64,000 nt of DNA from Saccharothrix luteola. Lineage in GTDB: Bacteria > Actinomycetota > Actinomycetes > Mycobacteriales > Pseudonocardiaceae. Where the stretch lies: contig NZ_JAJHUO010000016.1 in assembly GCF_020859565.1 (NCBI RefSeq), positions 170,035 to 234,034 on the forward strand. The letters run 5' to 3'. The translations under genes and the position numbers were made by a program. The notes beneath the pieces are model-generated. The model was not told the DNA's origin. It did not search any database and saw only the letters and a program-made list of their open reading frames with translations. Of the stretch, positions 1 to 8,145 are shown one piece after another. Every line of letters starts with the position of its first letter. The stretch's first letter is position 1.

Positions 1-2
1 CG

Positions 3-1262
3 GAGGCAGTGGGCCTGCACGTCAGCGGGACCAAGGTCGTGGAGGCCGGCGGGCAGCCGTTCGTGATGCGGGGTGTCAACCACCCGCACGTCTGGTTCAC
101 CGGCGAGACCGACTCGTTCGCCGACATCAAGGCGCTGGGCGCGAACACCGTGCGCGTGGTGCTGGGCACCGGGAAGCGGTGGGGGCCGTCCACCGACGTG
201 CCCGCCGTGATCGACCTGTGCAAGCGCAACCGGATGATCTGCGTGCTGGAGGTGCACGACACCACCGGGTACGGGGAGGAGGGCGCGGCGGCGTCGTTGG
301 ACGAGGCGGCGAACTACTGGATCGGCCAGAAGAGCGCTCTGGTGGGCCAGGAGGACTACGTCGTCATCAACATCGGCAACGAGCCGATCGGCAACGTCGA
401 CGCCGCGCAGTGGACCGATGCGACCGCGAACGCGGTGAAGAAGCTGCGGGCCAACGGTTTCGAGCACCTGCTGATGGTCGACGGGCCGAACTGGGGCCAG
501 GACTGGCAGAACGTCATGCGGGACAACGCCCAGACCATCTGGAACGCCGACTCCCGCCGCAACACCGTGTTCTCCATCCACATGTACAGCGTCTACAACA
601 CAGCCTCGAGCATCACTTCCTACTTCGACGCCTTCCAGAGCAAGGGCCTGCCGCTGGTCGTCGGCGAGTTCGGCTGGCAGTTCAAGAGCGGTGAGGTCGA
701 CCACGAGACGATCCTGAGCGAGGCGCAGAAGCGGGGCCTGGGCTACCTGGCCTGGTCGTGGAGCGGCAACTCCGACCCGATCCTGGACATGGCGACCGCC
801 TTCGACCCCGCCCGGCTCACCACGTGGGGTCAGCGGATCTTCAACGGCGCCAACGGCATCAAGGCCACCGCCAAGGAAGCCGCGATCTTCGGCGGCACGA
901 CCACGACCACCACGACCACCACGACGACGACCACCACCACGACCACCACGCCCGGCGGCGGACTCGCCTGCACCGCCGCCTACACGGTCACCAACCAGTG
1001 GCCGGGCGGCTTCCAGGGCGAGGTCCGGATCACGGCGGGGACGTCGGCGATCAAGGGCTGGACCGTCACCTGGACCTTCGCCGACGGCCAGGCCATCACC
1101 AACGCCTGGAACGCCACCGTCACCAGCAGCGGCTCGACCGTGACGGCCCGCAACGCCGGCTACAACGGCAGCCTCGGCGCGGGCGGCAGCACCTCGTTCG
1201 GGTTCACGGCCTCGTCGCGCGGCGCGAACAGCGCCCCGACCGCCTCCTGCACCGCGAGCTGA
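3..1262 (+). CDS. Secreted GH5 beta-mannanase/endoglucanase with CBM2 (5' end cut by window)
   Basis: Hydrolyses beta-1,4-mannan or glucan outside the cell. The frame is open to the window edge and the mature-type sequence GLHVSGTK begins almost at once, so the true start and signal peptide lie upstream. Numbering from the GTG at 9, the GH5 domain covers residues 1-290 with the acid/base Glu125 in NIGNEP and the nucleophile Glu220 in VGEFGW. A pure Thr linker (about 298-316) leads to a C-terminal CBM2 of about 100 residues with the conserved Trp residues (NQWPGGF, GWTVTWTF, NAWNA). The sequence around NYWIGQKSAL and FSIHMY looks most like the GH5_8 mannanases, so I favour mannanase; cellulase remains possible. 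Confidence 0.88.
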   Translation, partial: EAVGLHVSGTKVVEAGGQPFVMRGVNHPHVWFTGETDSFADIKALGANTVRVVLGTGKRWGPSTDVPAVIDLCKRNRMICVLEVHDTTGYGEEGAAASLDEAANYWIGQKSALVGQEDYVVINIGNEPIGNVDAAQWTDATANAVKKLRANGFEHLLMVDGPNWGQDWQNVMRDNAQTIWNADSRRNTVFSIHMYSVYNTASSITSYFDAFQSKGLPLVVGEFGWQFKSGEVDHETILSEAQKRGLGYLAWSWSGNSDPILDMATAFDPARLTTWGQRIFNGANGIKATAKEAAIFGGTTTTTTTTTTTTTTTTTTPGGGLACTAAYTVTNQWPGGFQGEVRITAGTSAIKGWTVTWTFADGQAITNAWNATVTSSGSTVTARNAGYNGSLGAGGSTSFGFTASSRGANSAPTASCTAS

Positions 1263-1277
1263 CCCGGTCACACCCGT

Positions 1278-1419
1278 GGGGGGGGGGGGGGGGGGCCACC
1301 CCCCCCCCCCCCCCCCCCCCGCGCGGGGGGGGGGGGGGGGGCCCCCCCCCCCCCCCGCGGGGGGGGCGGGGGGGGGGGGCGGGCGCCCCCCCCCCCCCCC
1401 CGGGGGGGGGGGGCCCCCC
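1278..1419. repeat. Alternating G and C homopolymer block
   Basis: The block is built almost only of long G and C runs: G18 (1278-1295), C22 (1299-1320), G17 (1325-1341), C15 (1342-1356), G8, G12, C16 (1386-1401), G12 (1402-1413) and C6. Neighbouring runs are complementary, so it could fold into extreme hairpins. It lies just after the GH5 stop, where a terminator is expected. Pure G and C runs of this length are also what low-quality dark-cycle reads and their reverse complements give, so part of it may be an assembly artefact. The remainder of the 1263-1724 gap holds only the GlnR-like sites. Confidence 0.85.
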
Positions 1420-1608
1420 GGCCGGTCTGGCAGGCTCGGCCGCGACCACGGGGCACGGCGGCCGACCGTTGGTGACCCAGCGTCGTCAGGCCATTGCGCG
1501 GGATCACACGAACCACCGCAAAGCCGAGTCGCGCTCGCACGGTCCGTCACCGGAAATCTCGCGGCGACCCGGACTGGTTGCGGGCGGAACTGCTTGCTTC
1601 AACCCCGC

Positions 1609-1678
1609 GAAACGTGCCTGTAACACCAGGGGCGGGACAGTTCACCTGTACGAAACCTGAGGCGCAACCGCGTGAAAC
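1609..1678 (+). promoter_or_regulatory. Phased GlnR-type nitrogen-control boxes upstream of amtB
   Basis: Half-sites of GlnR type are spaced by helical turns: GAAAC 1609-1613, n6, GTAAC 1620-1624; TTCAC 1641-1645, n6, GAAAC 1652-1656; and GAAAC 1674-1678. The 11-bp and 21/22-bp steps match the known actinobacterial GlnR pattern (gTnAC-n6-GaAAC). They end 46 nt before the amtB start, consistent with activation of the operon under nitrogen limitation. GlnR binding is inferred. Confidence 0.6.
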
Positions 1679-1724
1679 AGGACATACCGATGCTCCCTGC
1701 AACCGACGTGCAGTGGAGGTCGAC

Positions 1725-3068
1725 GTGGATACAGGGGACACCGCCTGGGTGCTCACCAGTGCCGCACTGGTGCTGTTGATGACGCCGGGACTTGCCTTCT
1801 TCTACGGGGGCATGGTCCGGTCGAAGAGTGTGCTCAACATGATGATGATGAGCCTGGGCGCAATCGCCGTGGTCGGTGTGCTCTGGGTGTTGGTCGGCTA
1901 TTCGATGGCGTTCGGCACCGACGTCGGCGCCGGCCTGCTCGGCAAGCCGTTCGAGTTCTTCGGCCTCGACGGCCTGCTCGGCAAGGAGTCGTTGTCGGGG
2001 ACCATCCCGAGCACCGTCTTCGTCGCGTTCCAGGCGATGTTCGCCATCATCACGGTGGCGCTGATCTCCGGCGCGATCGCCGACCGGGCGCGCTTCGGGC
2101 CGTGGCTGCTGTTCGCCGGCCTGTGGGCCGTGCTCGTGTACTTCCCGGTCGCGCACTGGGTGTTCGACTTCGACGGCAAGGACGCTGACGGCAACGTCGT
2201 CGACGCGGGCGGCTGGATCGCCAACAAGCTGCTCGCCATCGACTTCGCGGGTGGCACGGCGGTCCACATCAACGCCGGTGCGGCGGGCCTCGCGCTGGCG
2301 CTCGTCCTCGGCAAGCGCGTCGGTTGGCCGAAGGACCGGATGAAGCCGCACAGCCTGCCGCTGGTCGTGCTGGGCGCGGGTCTGCTGTGGTTCGGCTGGT
2401 TCGGCTTCAACGCGGGCTCCGCCCTCGGCGCGAACGCCACCGCCGGCGTCACCTTCGTCAACACCCTGGTCGCCACCGCCGCCGCGATGCTCGGCTGGCT
2501 GCTCGTGGAGCGCGTGCGCGACGGCAACGCCACCACGCTCGGCGCCGCGTCCGGCGTTGTCGCGGGCCTGGTCGCCATCACCCCGGCCTGCTCGTCGGTC
2601 ACCCCGCTCGGGGCCATCGCGATCGGCGCGATCACCGGCGCCCTGTGCGCCCTGGCGGTCAGCTTGAAGTACCGCTTCGGCTTCGACGACTCGCTCGACG
2701 TGGTGGGCGTGCACCTGGTCGGTGGCCTCTCCGGCACCATTCTGATCGGCTTCTTCGCCAGCTCCTCCGCCCCGGCGGGCATCGACGGCCTCTTCTACGG
2801 CGGCGGCGTCGACCAGTTGTGGCGGCAGGCCGTCGGCGCGCTGGCCGTGCTCGCGTACTCGTTCGTGCTGAGCCTCGTCCTCGGCTACCTGGTCAAGCTC
2901 ACCGTCGGCTTCCGCGCCGACGAGGAGGCCGAGGTCGCCGGCATCGACGAGGCCGAGCACGCGGAGACCGCGTACGAGTTCGGCAGCGGCATCGGCGCCC
3001 GTGGCGGCAGCAAGCCCAGTGTCGCCGCCGGCGCCACTGCGGTCCTCGAGGGGAGCAACAAGTCATGA
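1725..3068 (+). CDS. amtB: Ammonium transporter AmtB
   Basis: Inner-membrane ammonium channel of the Amt/Rh family, 447 residues with about 11 membrane spans and a charged cytoplasmic tail. The pore twin histidines are visible as His181 (AVHINAG) and His330 (GVHLVGG), and the N-terminal FFYGGMVRSKSVL motif is typical. The GTG at 1725 is chosen because GGAGG (1715-1719) stands 5 nt before it; a GTG at 1713 lacks this spacing. It is the first gene of amtB-glnK-glnD and overlaps glnK by 4 nt, so channel and regulator are probably translated together. GlnR-like boxes lie upstream. Confidence 0.95.
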   Translation: MDTGDTAWVLTSAALVLLMTPGLAFFYGGMVRSKSVLNMMMMSLGAIAVVGVLWVLVGYSMAFGTDVGAGLLGKPFEFFGLDGLLGKESLSGTIPSTVFVAFQAMFAIITVALISGAIADRARFGPWLLFAGLWAVLVYFPVAHWVFDFDGKDADGNVVDAGGWIANKLLAIDFAGGTAVHINAGAAGLALALVLGKRVGWPKDRMKPHSLPLVVLGAGLLWFGWFGFNAGSALGANATAGVTFVNTLVATAAAMLGWLLVERVRDGNATTLGAASGVVAGLVAITPACSSVTPLGAIAIGAITGALCALAVSLKYRFGFDDSLDVVGVHLVGGLSGTILIGFFASSSAPAGIDGLFYGGGVDQLWRQAVGALAVLAYSFVLSLVLGYLVKLTVGFRADEEAEVAGIDEAEHAETAYEFGSGIGARGGSKPSVAAGATAVLEGSNKS

Positions 3069-3403
3069 AGTTGGTCACCGCGATCATCAAGCCCTTCACC
3101 CTGGACGACGTGAAGGCGTCCCTGGAGCAGCTGGGCGTGCTGGGCATGACCGTCAGCGAGGTCCAGGGGTACGGCAGGCAGAAGGGCCACACCGAGGTCT
3201 ACCGCGGCGCCGAGTACGCCGTGGACTTCGTGCCCAAGCTGCGCATCGAGGTCCTGGTGGACGACACCGCCGTGGAGAAGGTCCTCGACGCCGTCGTGGA
3301 GGCCGCGCGCACCGGCAAGATCGGTGACGGGAAGGTCTGGGTGACGCCGGTCGACACCGTCATCCGGGTCCGCACCGGGGAGCGCGGCTCGGATGCCCTA
3401 TAG
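3065..3403 (+). CDS. glnK: PII nitrogen regulatory protein GlnK/GlnB
   Basis: Small trimeric PII signalling protein (112 residues) that senses ATP/ADP and 2-oxoglutarate and plugs AmtB. The T-loop holds Tyr51 (RGAEYAVDF), the residue modified in this family; in actinobacteria the modification is adenylylation by the neighbouring GlnD. The C-terminal GKIGDGKVWV motif is the PII signature. The ATG overlaps the amtB stop as ATGA, and glnD follows 30 nt later, giving the standard actinobacterial amtB-glnK-glnD operon. Confidence 0.95.
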   Translation: MKLVTAIIKPFTLDDVKASLEQLGVLGMTVSEVQGYGRQKGHTEVYRGAEYAVDFVPKLRIEVLVDDTAVEKVLDAVVEAARTGKIGDGKVWVTPVDTVIRVRTGERGSDAL

Positions 3404-3433
3404 GGATCCGAAGTAGGAATGGGAGACGGCCGT

Positions 3434-5788
3434 ATGGATAACGCCGAGGCGGCCGTCGTCACGGCTGACGACCTGGTGCGAGCACGCGATCGGCTGCTCG
3501 CGCCAGGTCGGCGCCGTTTGACGGGGGAGTCGCTGCGCGAGGCGCTGGTGGACCTGCACGAGTTCTGGCTCACCGCGCACGCCTCGCTGTCGGGCGTCGG
3601 CGGACCGGGCAGTGGGGTCGCACTGGTCGCCGTGGGGGGTCTGGGCAGGCGGGAGCTGGTGCCCTATTCCGATCTCGACCTGCTCTTGGTGCACAACGGG
3701 CACAAGGGCGTGGACGGGATCGCCGAGAAGCTCTGGTACCCGCTGTGGAACTCCGGCATCGGCCTCGACCACTCGGTGCGCACGGTCGGCGAGGCGCTGC
3801 GCGTCGCCGCCGGTGACCTGCGCACCGCGTTGGGGCTGCTGGACATCCGCCACATCGCGGGCGACCAGGAGATCAGCAAGCGGCTGACCGACAGCGCCCG
3901 GCAGGCGTGGCGCACCGGGGTGCGCACGAGGCTGGACGAGATGGCCGAGTCGGCGTCGCGGCGGTGGGCCCGCAGCGGCGAGATCGCGCACCGCGTCGAG
4001 CCGGACCTCAAGCACGGCCGCGGTGGGCTGCGCGACGTGACGCTGCTGGACGCGTTGAGCGCGGCGCAGCTGACCGACCGGCCGTCCGCCGAGGTCAACG
4101 AGGCCCGCAAGCTGCTGCTGGACGTGCGCACCGAGCTGCGCCGGGTGGCGGGCAAGCCGCGCGACGTGCTCCGCGCGCAGGACGGTGACGAGGTCGCCAC
4201 CGCGTTGGGCCTGCAGGACCGCTTCACGCTGGCCCGGTCGATGTCGTCCGCCGCCCGCACGATCGTGTACGCCGTGGACGTGGCCATGCGCACAGCGCGC
4301 GCCGCGGTGCCCAAGCGCGGGCTGGGCGTGTTCGCCCGTTCCCCGCTCAGGCGTGCCCCGGCCAGGCGCCCGCTGGACGAGGGCGTGGTGCTGCACGGCT
4401 CCGAGGTGGCGTTGGCGCGTGACGCCGTGCCCAGCCGCGACCCGGCCCTGCTGCTCCGCGTCGCCACGGCCGCCGCGCGCAGCAAGCACCCGATCGCCCC
4501 GGGCACGTTGGCCAAGCTCGCCGACTCGGCACCGGAGCTGCGCCAACCGTGGCCGAGGGAGGCCCGCGAGGAACTGCTGGCCCTGCTCGGCACCGGCGTG
4601 GGCCTGATCGACGTGGTCGAGGCGCTGGACCGCACCGGCCTGTGGGGCAGGCTCTTCCCCGAGTGGGGCGCGGTGCGCGACCTGCCGCCGCGCGACGCCG
4701 CGCACACGTGGACCGTCGACCGGCACCTGGTGCAGGCCACCGCGCACGCCGCACGCCTGGTGACCAGGGTCTCCCGGCCGGACCTGCTGCTGCTCGGCAC
4801 GTTGGTGCACGACATCGGCAAGGGCAGGCAGGCCGACCACTCCGAGGTCGGCGCGGCGATCACCACCCAGATCGCCGAACGGCTCGGCCTGTGGCCGCAG
4901 GACGTGGCCACGCTCACCGCGCTGGTGCGCCACCACCTCCTGCTGCCGCACACGGCCACCCGCCGTGACGTGGAGGACGAGGCCACCGTGCGCCGCGTGG
5001 TGGACACGCTCGGCGGCGACCCCGTGCTGCTGGAGCTGCTCTACGCGCTGGCCGAGGCCGACGCCGTGGCCACCGGGCCGGGCGTGTGGTCGGACTGGAA
5101 GGCCTCGCTGATCAGCGACCTGGTCGCGCGCTGCCGCACGGCGATGGCGGGCGACCCGCTGCCCGAGCCGGAGCCGTTGGACCAGCGCCAGCAGGACCTC
5201 GCGCGGGCCGTGCTGGCCAGCGGCAAACCGGACGTGCTCATCGACCCGGGCGACCACGCGGCCACCGTGACGGTGGTCGCGCCCGACCGGCCGGGGCTGC
5301 TGTCCCGGGCGGCCGGCGTGCTCGCGCTGAACTCCCTGGAAGTGCACGCCGCCACCCTGCGCTCCCACGAGGGCGCGGCCGTGGACGTGTTCACGGTGTC
5401 GCCCAGGTTCGGCTCCCTGCCGGACGTGACCCTGCTGCGCGAGCAGCTCACCAGGGCGCTGGACGGCTCCCTCGCGCTGGCCGACAAGCTCGCCGCGAAG
5501 GAACGCGACTACGGCGGCCCGCCGCAGGACCCGCCGCCGCCGAAGGTGCTCTGGTTCGACGACGAGTCGACCGGCGCGGTGGTGCTGGAACTGCGCGCGG
5601 CGGACCGGATCGGGCTGCTGCACCACGTCGCGGACGCGTTGGAGCAGTCCGGAGTGGACATCGTCTGGGCGCGGGTGTCCACATTGGGCTCCACGGTGGT
5701 GGACTCGTTCGCCATCACCTCGCCCGAAGGCGGCAACGCCGACCAGCGGCGGCGGGTCGAGCGGGCCGTGCTGCTCGCCGCGCGCTGA
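3434..5788 (+). CDS. glnD: [Protein-PII] nucleotidyltransferase/removing enzyme GlnD
   Basis: Modifies and demodifies PII according to nitrogen status. The 784-residue protein has the usual order: nucleotidyltransferase domain with GGLGRRELVPYSDLDLL near residue 70, an HD domain with the metal-binding His459-Asp460 (HDIGKG), and two C-terminal ACT domains (DRPGLLSRA and DRIGLLHHV) that sense glutamine in this family. The ATG at 3434 is preferred because GGAG (3422-3425) lies 8 nt upstream; an in-frame ATG at 3419 has only a badly spaced AGG. Last gene of the amtB operon; a hairpin follows at 5846. Confidence 0.94.
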   Translation: MDNAEAAVVTADDLVRARDRLLAPGRRRLTGESLREALVDLHEFWLTAHASLSGVGGPGSGVALVAVGGLGRRELVPYSDLDLLLVHNGHKGVDGIAEKLWYPLWNSGIGLDHSVRTVGEALRVAAGDLRTALGLLDIRHIAGDQEISKRLTDSARQAWRTGVRTRLDEMAESASRRWARSGEIAHRVEPDLKHGRGGLRDVTLLDALSAAQLTDRPSAEVNEARKLLLDVRTELRRVAGKPRDVLRAQDGDEVATALGLQDRFTLARSMSSAARTIVYAVDVAMRTARAAVPKRGLGVFARSPLRRAPARRPLDEGVVLHGSEVALARDAVPSRDPALLLRVATAAARSKHPIAPGTLAKLADSAPELRQPWPREAREELLALLGTGVGLIDVVEALDRTGLWGRLFPEWGAVRDLPPRDAAHTWTVDRHLVQATAHAARLVTRVSRPDLLLLGTLVHDIGKGRQADHSEVGAAITTQIAERLGLWPQDVATLTALVRHHLLLPHTATRRDVEDEATVRRVVDTLGGDPVLLELLYALAEADAVATGPGVWSDWKASLISDLVARCRTAMAGDPLPEPEPLDQRQQDLARAVLASGKPDVLIDPGDHAATVTVVAPDRPGLLSRAAGVLALNSLEVHAATLRSHEGAAVDVFTVSPRFGSLPDVTLLREQLTRALDGSLALADKLAAKERDYGGPPQDPPPPKVLWFDDESTGAVVLELRAADRIGLLHHVADALEQSGVDIVWARVSTLGSTVVDSFAITSPEGGNADQRRRVERAVLLAAR

Positions 5789-5845
5789 GGTTGCGTAGGT
5801 CTACGCACAACCGACCGAGGGTGCTCACGCTGCCGGTGGACCCCC

Positions 5846-5874
5846 GTGCCGGGGGAGGCTTCTCCCCGTGGCAC
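5846..5874 (+). terminator. Hairpin after glnD
   Basis: GTGCC and GGGGAG (5846-5857) pair with CTCCCC and GGCAC (5862-5874) around the loop gctt, with small internal mismatches. No T-tract follows. A shorter inverted repeat (TGCGTAG/CTACGCA, 5792-5807) lies directly after the stop. Together they probably end the amtB-glnK-glnD transcript. Confidence 0.55.
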
Positions 5875-5998
5875 AGGGGACCGCGCGGCCGGGGGGCGCC
5901 GGCGGGGTCAGCGCCACCGCGTGGTCGGGAGCGGCCTGTCGAGGGGTTGGGCCGCTCTCGATCACGCCCGGAACTCGTGGTCGTCCGAAACGTCTCTT

Positions 5999-6004
5999 TA
6001 GTAT
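5999..6004 (+). promoter_or_regulatory. -10 element of a leaderless promoter (kinase gene)
   Basis: TAGTAT fits TAnnnT and stands 7 nt before the ATG at 6012, so transcription would begin at or next to the start codon. No Shine-Dalgarno sequence is present and no good -35 was seen. Confidence 0.5.
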
Positions 6005-6011
6005 GGATGCG

Positions 6012-6554
6012 ATGACCGCTGTCGCCGTGAGGCCGCGCTCGCTGGTCGTGCTGGCCGGACTGCCGGGAGCGGGCAAGTCGACGCTGCTCGCCGCCGCCGA
6101 CACGGGCGGCGCGCCCACCGTCGTGCTGGATTCCGACCAGGTGCGGACCAGCCTCCGCGCCTTCTTCCCCAAGGCCCTGCCGTACCGGCTCTACCGCCCG
6201 TTGGTGCACTTCGTGCACCGGGCCCGGATCGTGTGGTTCGCGATCACCACGAACGGCCTGCTGCTCGTGCACGAGCCGTCCACCCGCCCGACCACCCGCG
6301 CCGGCCTCGTCGCCGTCGGCGCGCTGACCAACCGGCCACGGCACTTCCTGTGGCTGGACGCGAGCCCCGAGCAGGCCCTGTCCGGCCAGGTGGCGCGGGG
6401 CAGGCTGATCCGGTCGCGGTCGTTCACGCGGCACGTGCGCCGCGCGGCCAGGCTCCGCGCCCGGTTCGCCGAGGGCGTGCCGCCGCGCGGCTGGCAGGGC
6501 CTGACCCTGCTGACCCGTCGTGACCACCTGCGCCTGTCGGTGACGCCGGCGTGA
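6012..6554 (+). CDS. P-loop NTPase of the AAA/small-molecule kinase type
   Basis: A 180-residue soluble protein with a Walker A loop (GLPGAGKST) close to the N-terminus and a following LDSDQVRTSL that resembles the switch region of zeta-toxin and gluconate-kinase-like phosphotransferases. The C-terminal part is Arg-rich, with RGRLIRSRSFTRHVRRA acting as a probable lid. The substrate cannot be told from sequence. The ATG at 6012 is preferred over 6003 because it sits 7 nt after a TAGTAT -10 box with no ribosome binding site. It lies alone between glnD and ffh. Confidence 0.72.
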   Translation: MTAVAVRPRSLVVLAGLPGAGKSTLLAAADTGGAPTVVLDSDQVRTSLRAFFPKALPYRLYRPLVHFVHRARIVWFAITTNGLLLVHEPSTRPTTRAGLVAVGALTNRPRHFLWLDASPEQALSGQVARGRLIRSRSFTRHVRRAARLRARFAEGVPPRGWQGLTLLTRRDHLRLSVTPA

Positions 6555-6609
6555 ACGGCTACCCTGAGTACGAGGAACCCACCGACGACGTGCGAGGTCT
6601 GGCGGCATC

Positions 6610-8145
6610 GTGTTCAACACCCTTTCCGACCGGCTCACCTCGGTCCTGCAGAACCTGCGGGGCAAGGGGCGGCTGTCCGAGGCCGACATCGACGCCACCG
6701 CGCGCGAGATCCGGGTCGCGCTGCTGGAGGCCGACGTCGCGCTGCCCGTGGTGCGCACGTTCATCGCGAAGGTCAAGGAGCGCGCCAAGGGCGCCGAGGT
6801 CAGCCAGGCCCTGAACCCGGCCCAGCAGGTCGTCAAGATCGTCAACGAGGAGCTGGTCGGCATCCTCGGCGGGGAGACCCGCAGGCTCAACCTGGCCAAG
6901 AACCCGCCGAGCGTGATCATGCTCGCGGGTCTGCAAGGTGCCGGTAAGACCACCCTGGCGGGCAAGCTCGCCAAGTGGCTCAAGGGCCAGGGCCACACCC
7001 CGATGCTGGTGGCGTGCGACCTCCAGCGCCCCAACGCGGTGACCCAGCTGCAGGTGGTCGGCGAGCGCGCGGGCGTGCCCGTGTTCGCGCCCGAGCCCGG
7101 CAACGGCGTGGGCGACCCGGTCGACGTGGCCCGCAAGGGCATCGAGGAGGCCAAGCGGGCGCAGCACGACATCGTGCTGGTCGACACCGCGGGCCGCCTC
7201 GGCGTCGACGAGGAGATGATGCGCCAGGCCGTCGACATCCGCGCCGCCGTGCAGCCCGACGAGGTGCTGTTCGTGGTCGACGCGATGATCGGCCAGGACG
7301 CGGTGAACACCGCCACGGCGTTCCAGGACGGCGTCGGCTTCACCGGCGTGGTGCTCACCAAGCTCGACGGCGACGCCCGCGGTGGCGCCGCGCTCAGCGT
7401 CCGCGAGGTCACCGGCCAGCCCATCCTGTTCGCCTCGAACGGCGAGAAGCTGGAGGACTTCGACGTCTTCCACCCGGACCGGATGGCGAGCCGGATCCTG
7501 GGCATGGGCGACATGCTCACCCTCATCGAGCAGGCCGAGCAGGCGTTCGACGCCGACCAGGCCGAGGCCGCCGCGGTCAAGATGGGCTCCGGCCAGCTCA
7601 CGCTCGAGGACTTCCTGGAGCAGATGCTGGCCCTGCGCAAGATGGGCCCGATCGCGAACCTGCTCGGCATGCTGCCCGGCGCGGGCCAGATGAAGGACCA
7701 GCTGGCCAACCTGGACGAGCGGCACCTGGACCGGGTGCAGGCGATCATCCGCGGCATGACCCCGGCCGAGCGCGACGACCCGAAGATCATCAACGCGTCC
7801 CGCCGGCTGCGCATCGCCAACGGCTCCGGCGTCCGGGTCAGCGACGTGAACGACCTGGTCAACCGCTTCTTCGAAGCGCGCAAGATGATGAGCCAGATGG
7901 CCGGCCGCTTCGGCCTGCCCGGCGGTGGCGGCAAGAACAACCGCAAGGGCAAGGGCAAGAAGGGGAAGAAGGGCAAGGGCCGCGGCCCCACCCCGCCGAA
8001 GGTGCGCGGCGGGTTCCCCGGCATGCCCGGGATGATGCCCGGCATGCCTCCGCAGGGCGGCGGTCCCGCGCTGCCACCCGGCCTCGGCGGCTTCGACCAG
8101 CTCCCGCCCGGCTTCGACCCGTCGAAGCTGAAGTTCGACAAGTGA
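6610..8145 (+). CDS. ffh: Signal recognition particle GTPase Ffh (SRP54)
   Basis: Protein part of the signal recognition particle, which with 4.5S RNA targets membrane and secreted proteins to FtsY/Sec. The 511-residue protein has the four-helix N domain, the GTPase G domain (GLQGAGKTT, DTAGR, TKLDGDARGG) and a C-terminal Met-rich M domain. It ends with a Lys/Gly and Met/Pro/Gly-rich tail of about 70 residues that E. coli Ffh lacks but actinobacterial versions often carry. The GTG at 6610 gives the normal N-terminus MFNTLSDRL. The next gene overlaps its stop as GTGA. Confidence 0.96.
   Translation: MFNTLSDRLTSVLQNLRGKGRLSEADIDATAREIRVALLEADVALPVVRTFIAKVKERAKGAEVSQALNPAQQVVKIVNEELVGILGGETRRLNLAKNPPSVIMLAGLQGAGKTTLAGKLAKWLKGQGHTPMLVACDLQRPNAVTQLQVVGERAGVPVFAPEPGNGVGDPVDVARKGIEEAKRAQHDIVLVDTAGRLGVDEEMMRQAVDIRAAVQPDEVLFVVDAMIGQDAVNTATAFQDGVGFTGVVLTKLDGDARGGAALSVREVTGQPILFASNGEKLEDFDVFHPDRMASRILGMGDMLTLIEQAEQAFDADQAEAAAVKMGSGQLTLEDFLEQMLALRKMGPIANLLGMLPGAGQMKDQLANLDERHLDRVQAIIRGMTPAERDDPKIINASRRLRIANGSGVRVSDVNDLVNRFFEARKMMSQMAGRFGLPGGGGKNNRKGKGKKGKKGKGRGPTPPKVRGGFPGMPGMMPGMPPQGGGPALPPGLGGFDQLPPGFDPSKLKFDK

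Noticed and set aside
898..950. Tandem acc/acg-type triplet repeats as a non-coding microsatellite
   Set aside because: They are in frame and encode the Thr linker between the GH5 and CBM2 domains.
1277..1623. Open frames through the G/C homopolymer block predicted as Gly/Pro-rich proteins
   Set aside because: Homopolymer G and C runs read as Gly and Pro in any frame; there is no ribosome site and the underlying sequence is doubtful.
1599..2960. Long open frame on the - strand across amtB
   Set aside because: It mirrors amtB codon phase: high third-position GC leaves the antisense frame free of stops. The product is Arg/His/Gln-rich low complexity with no domain.
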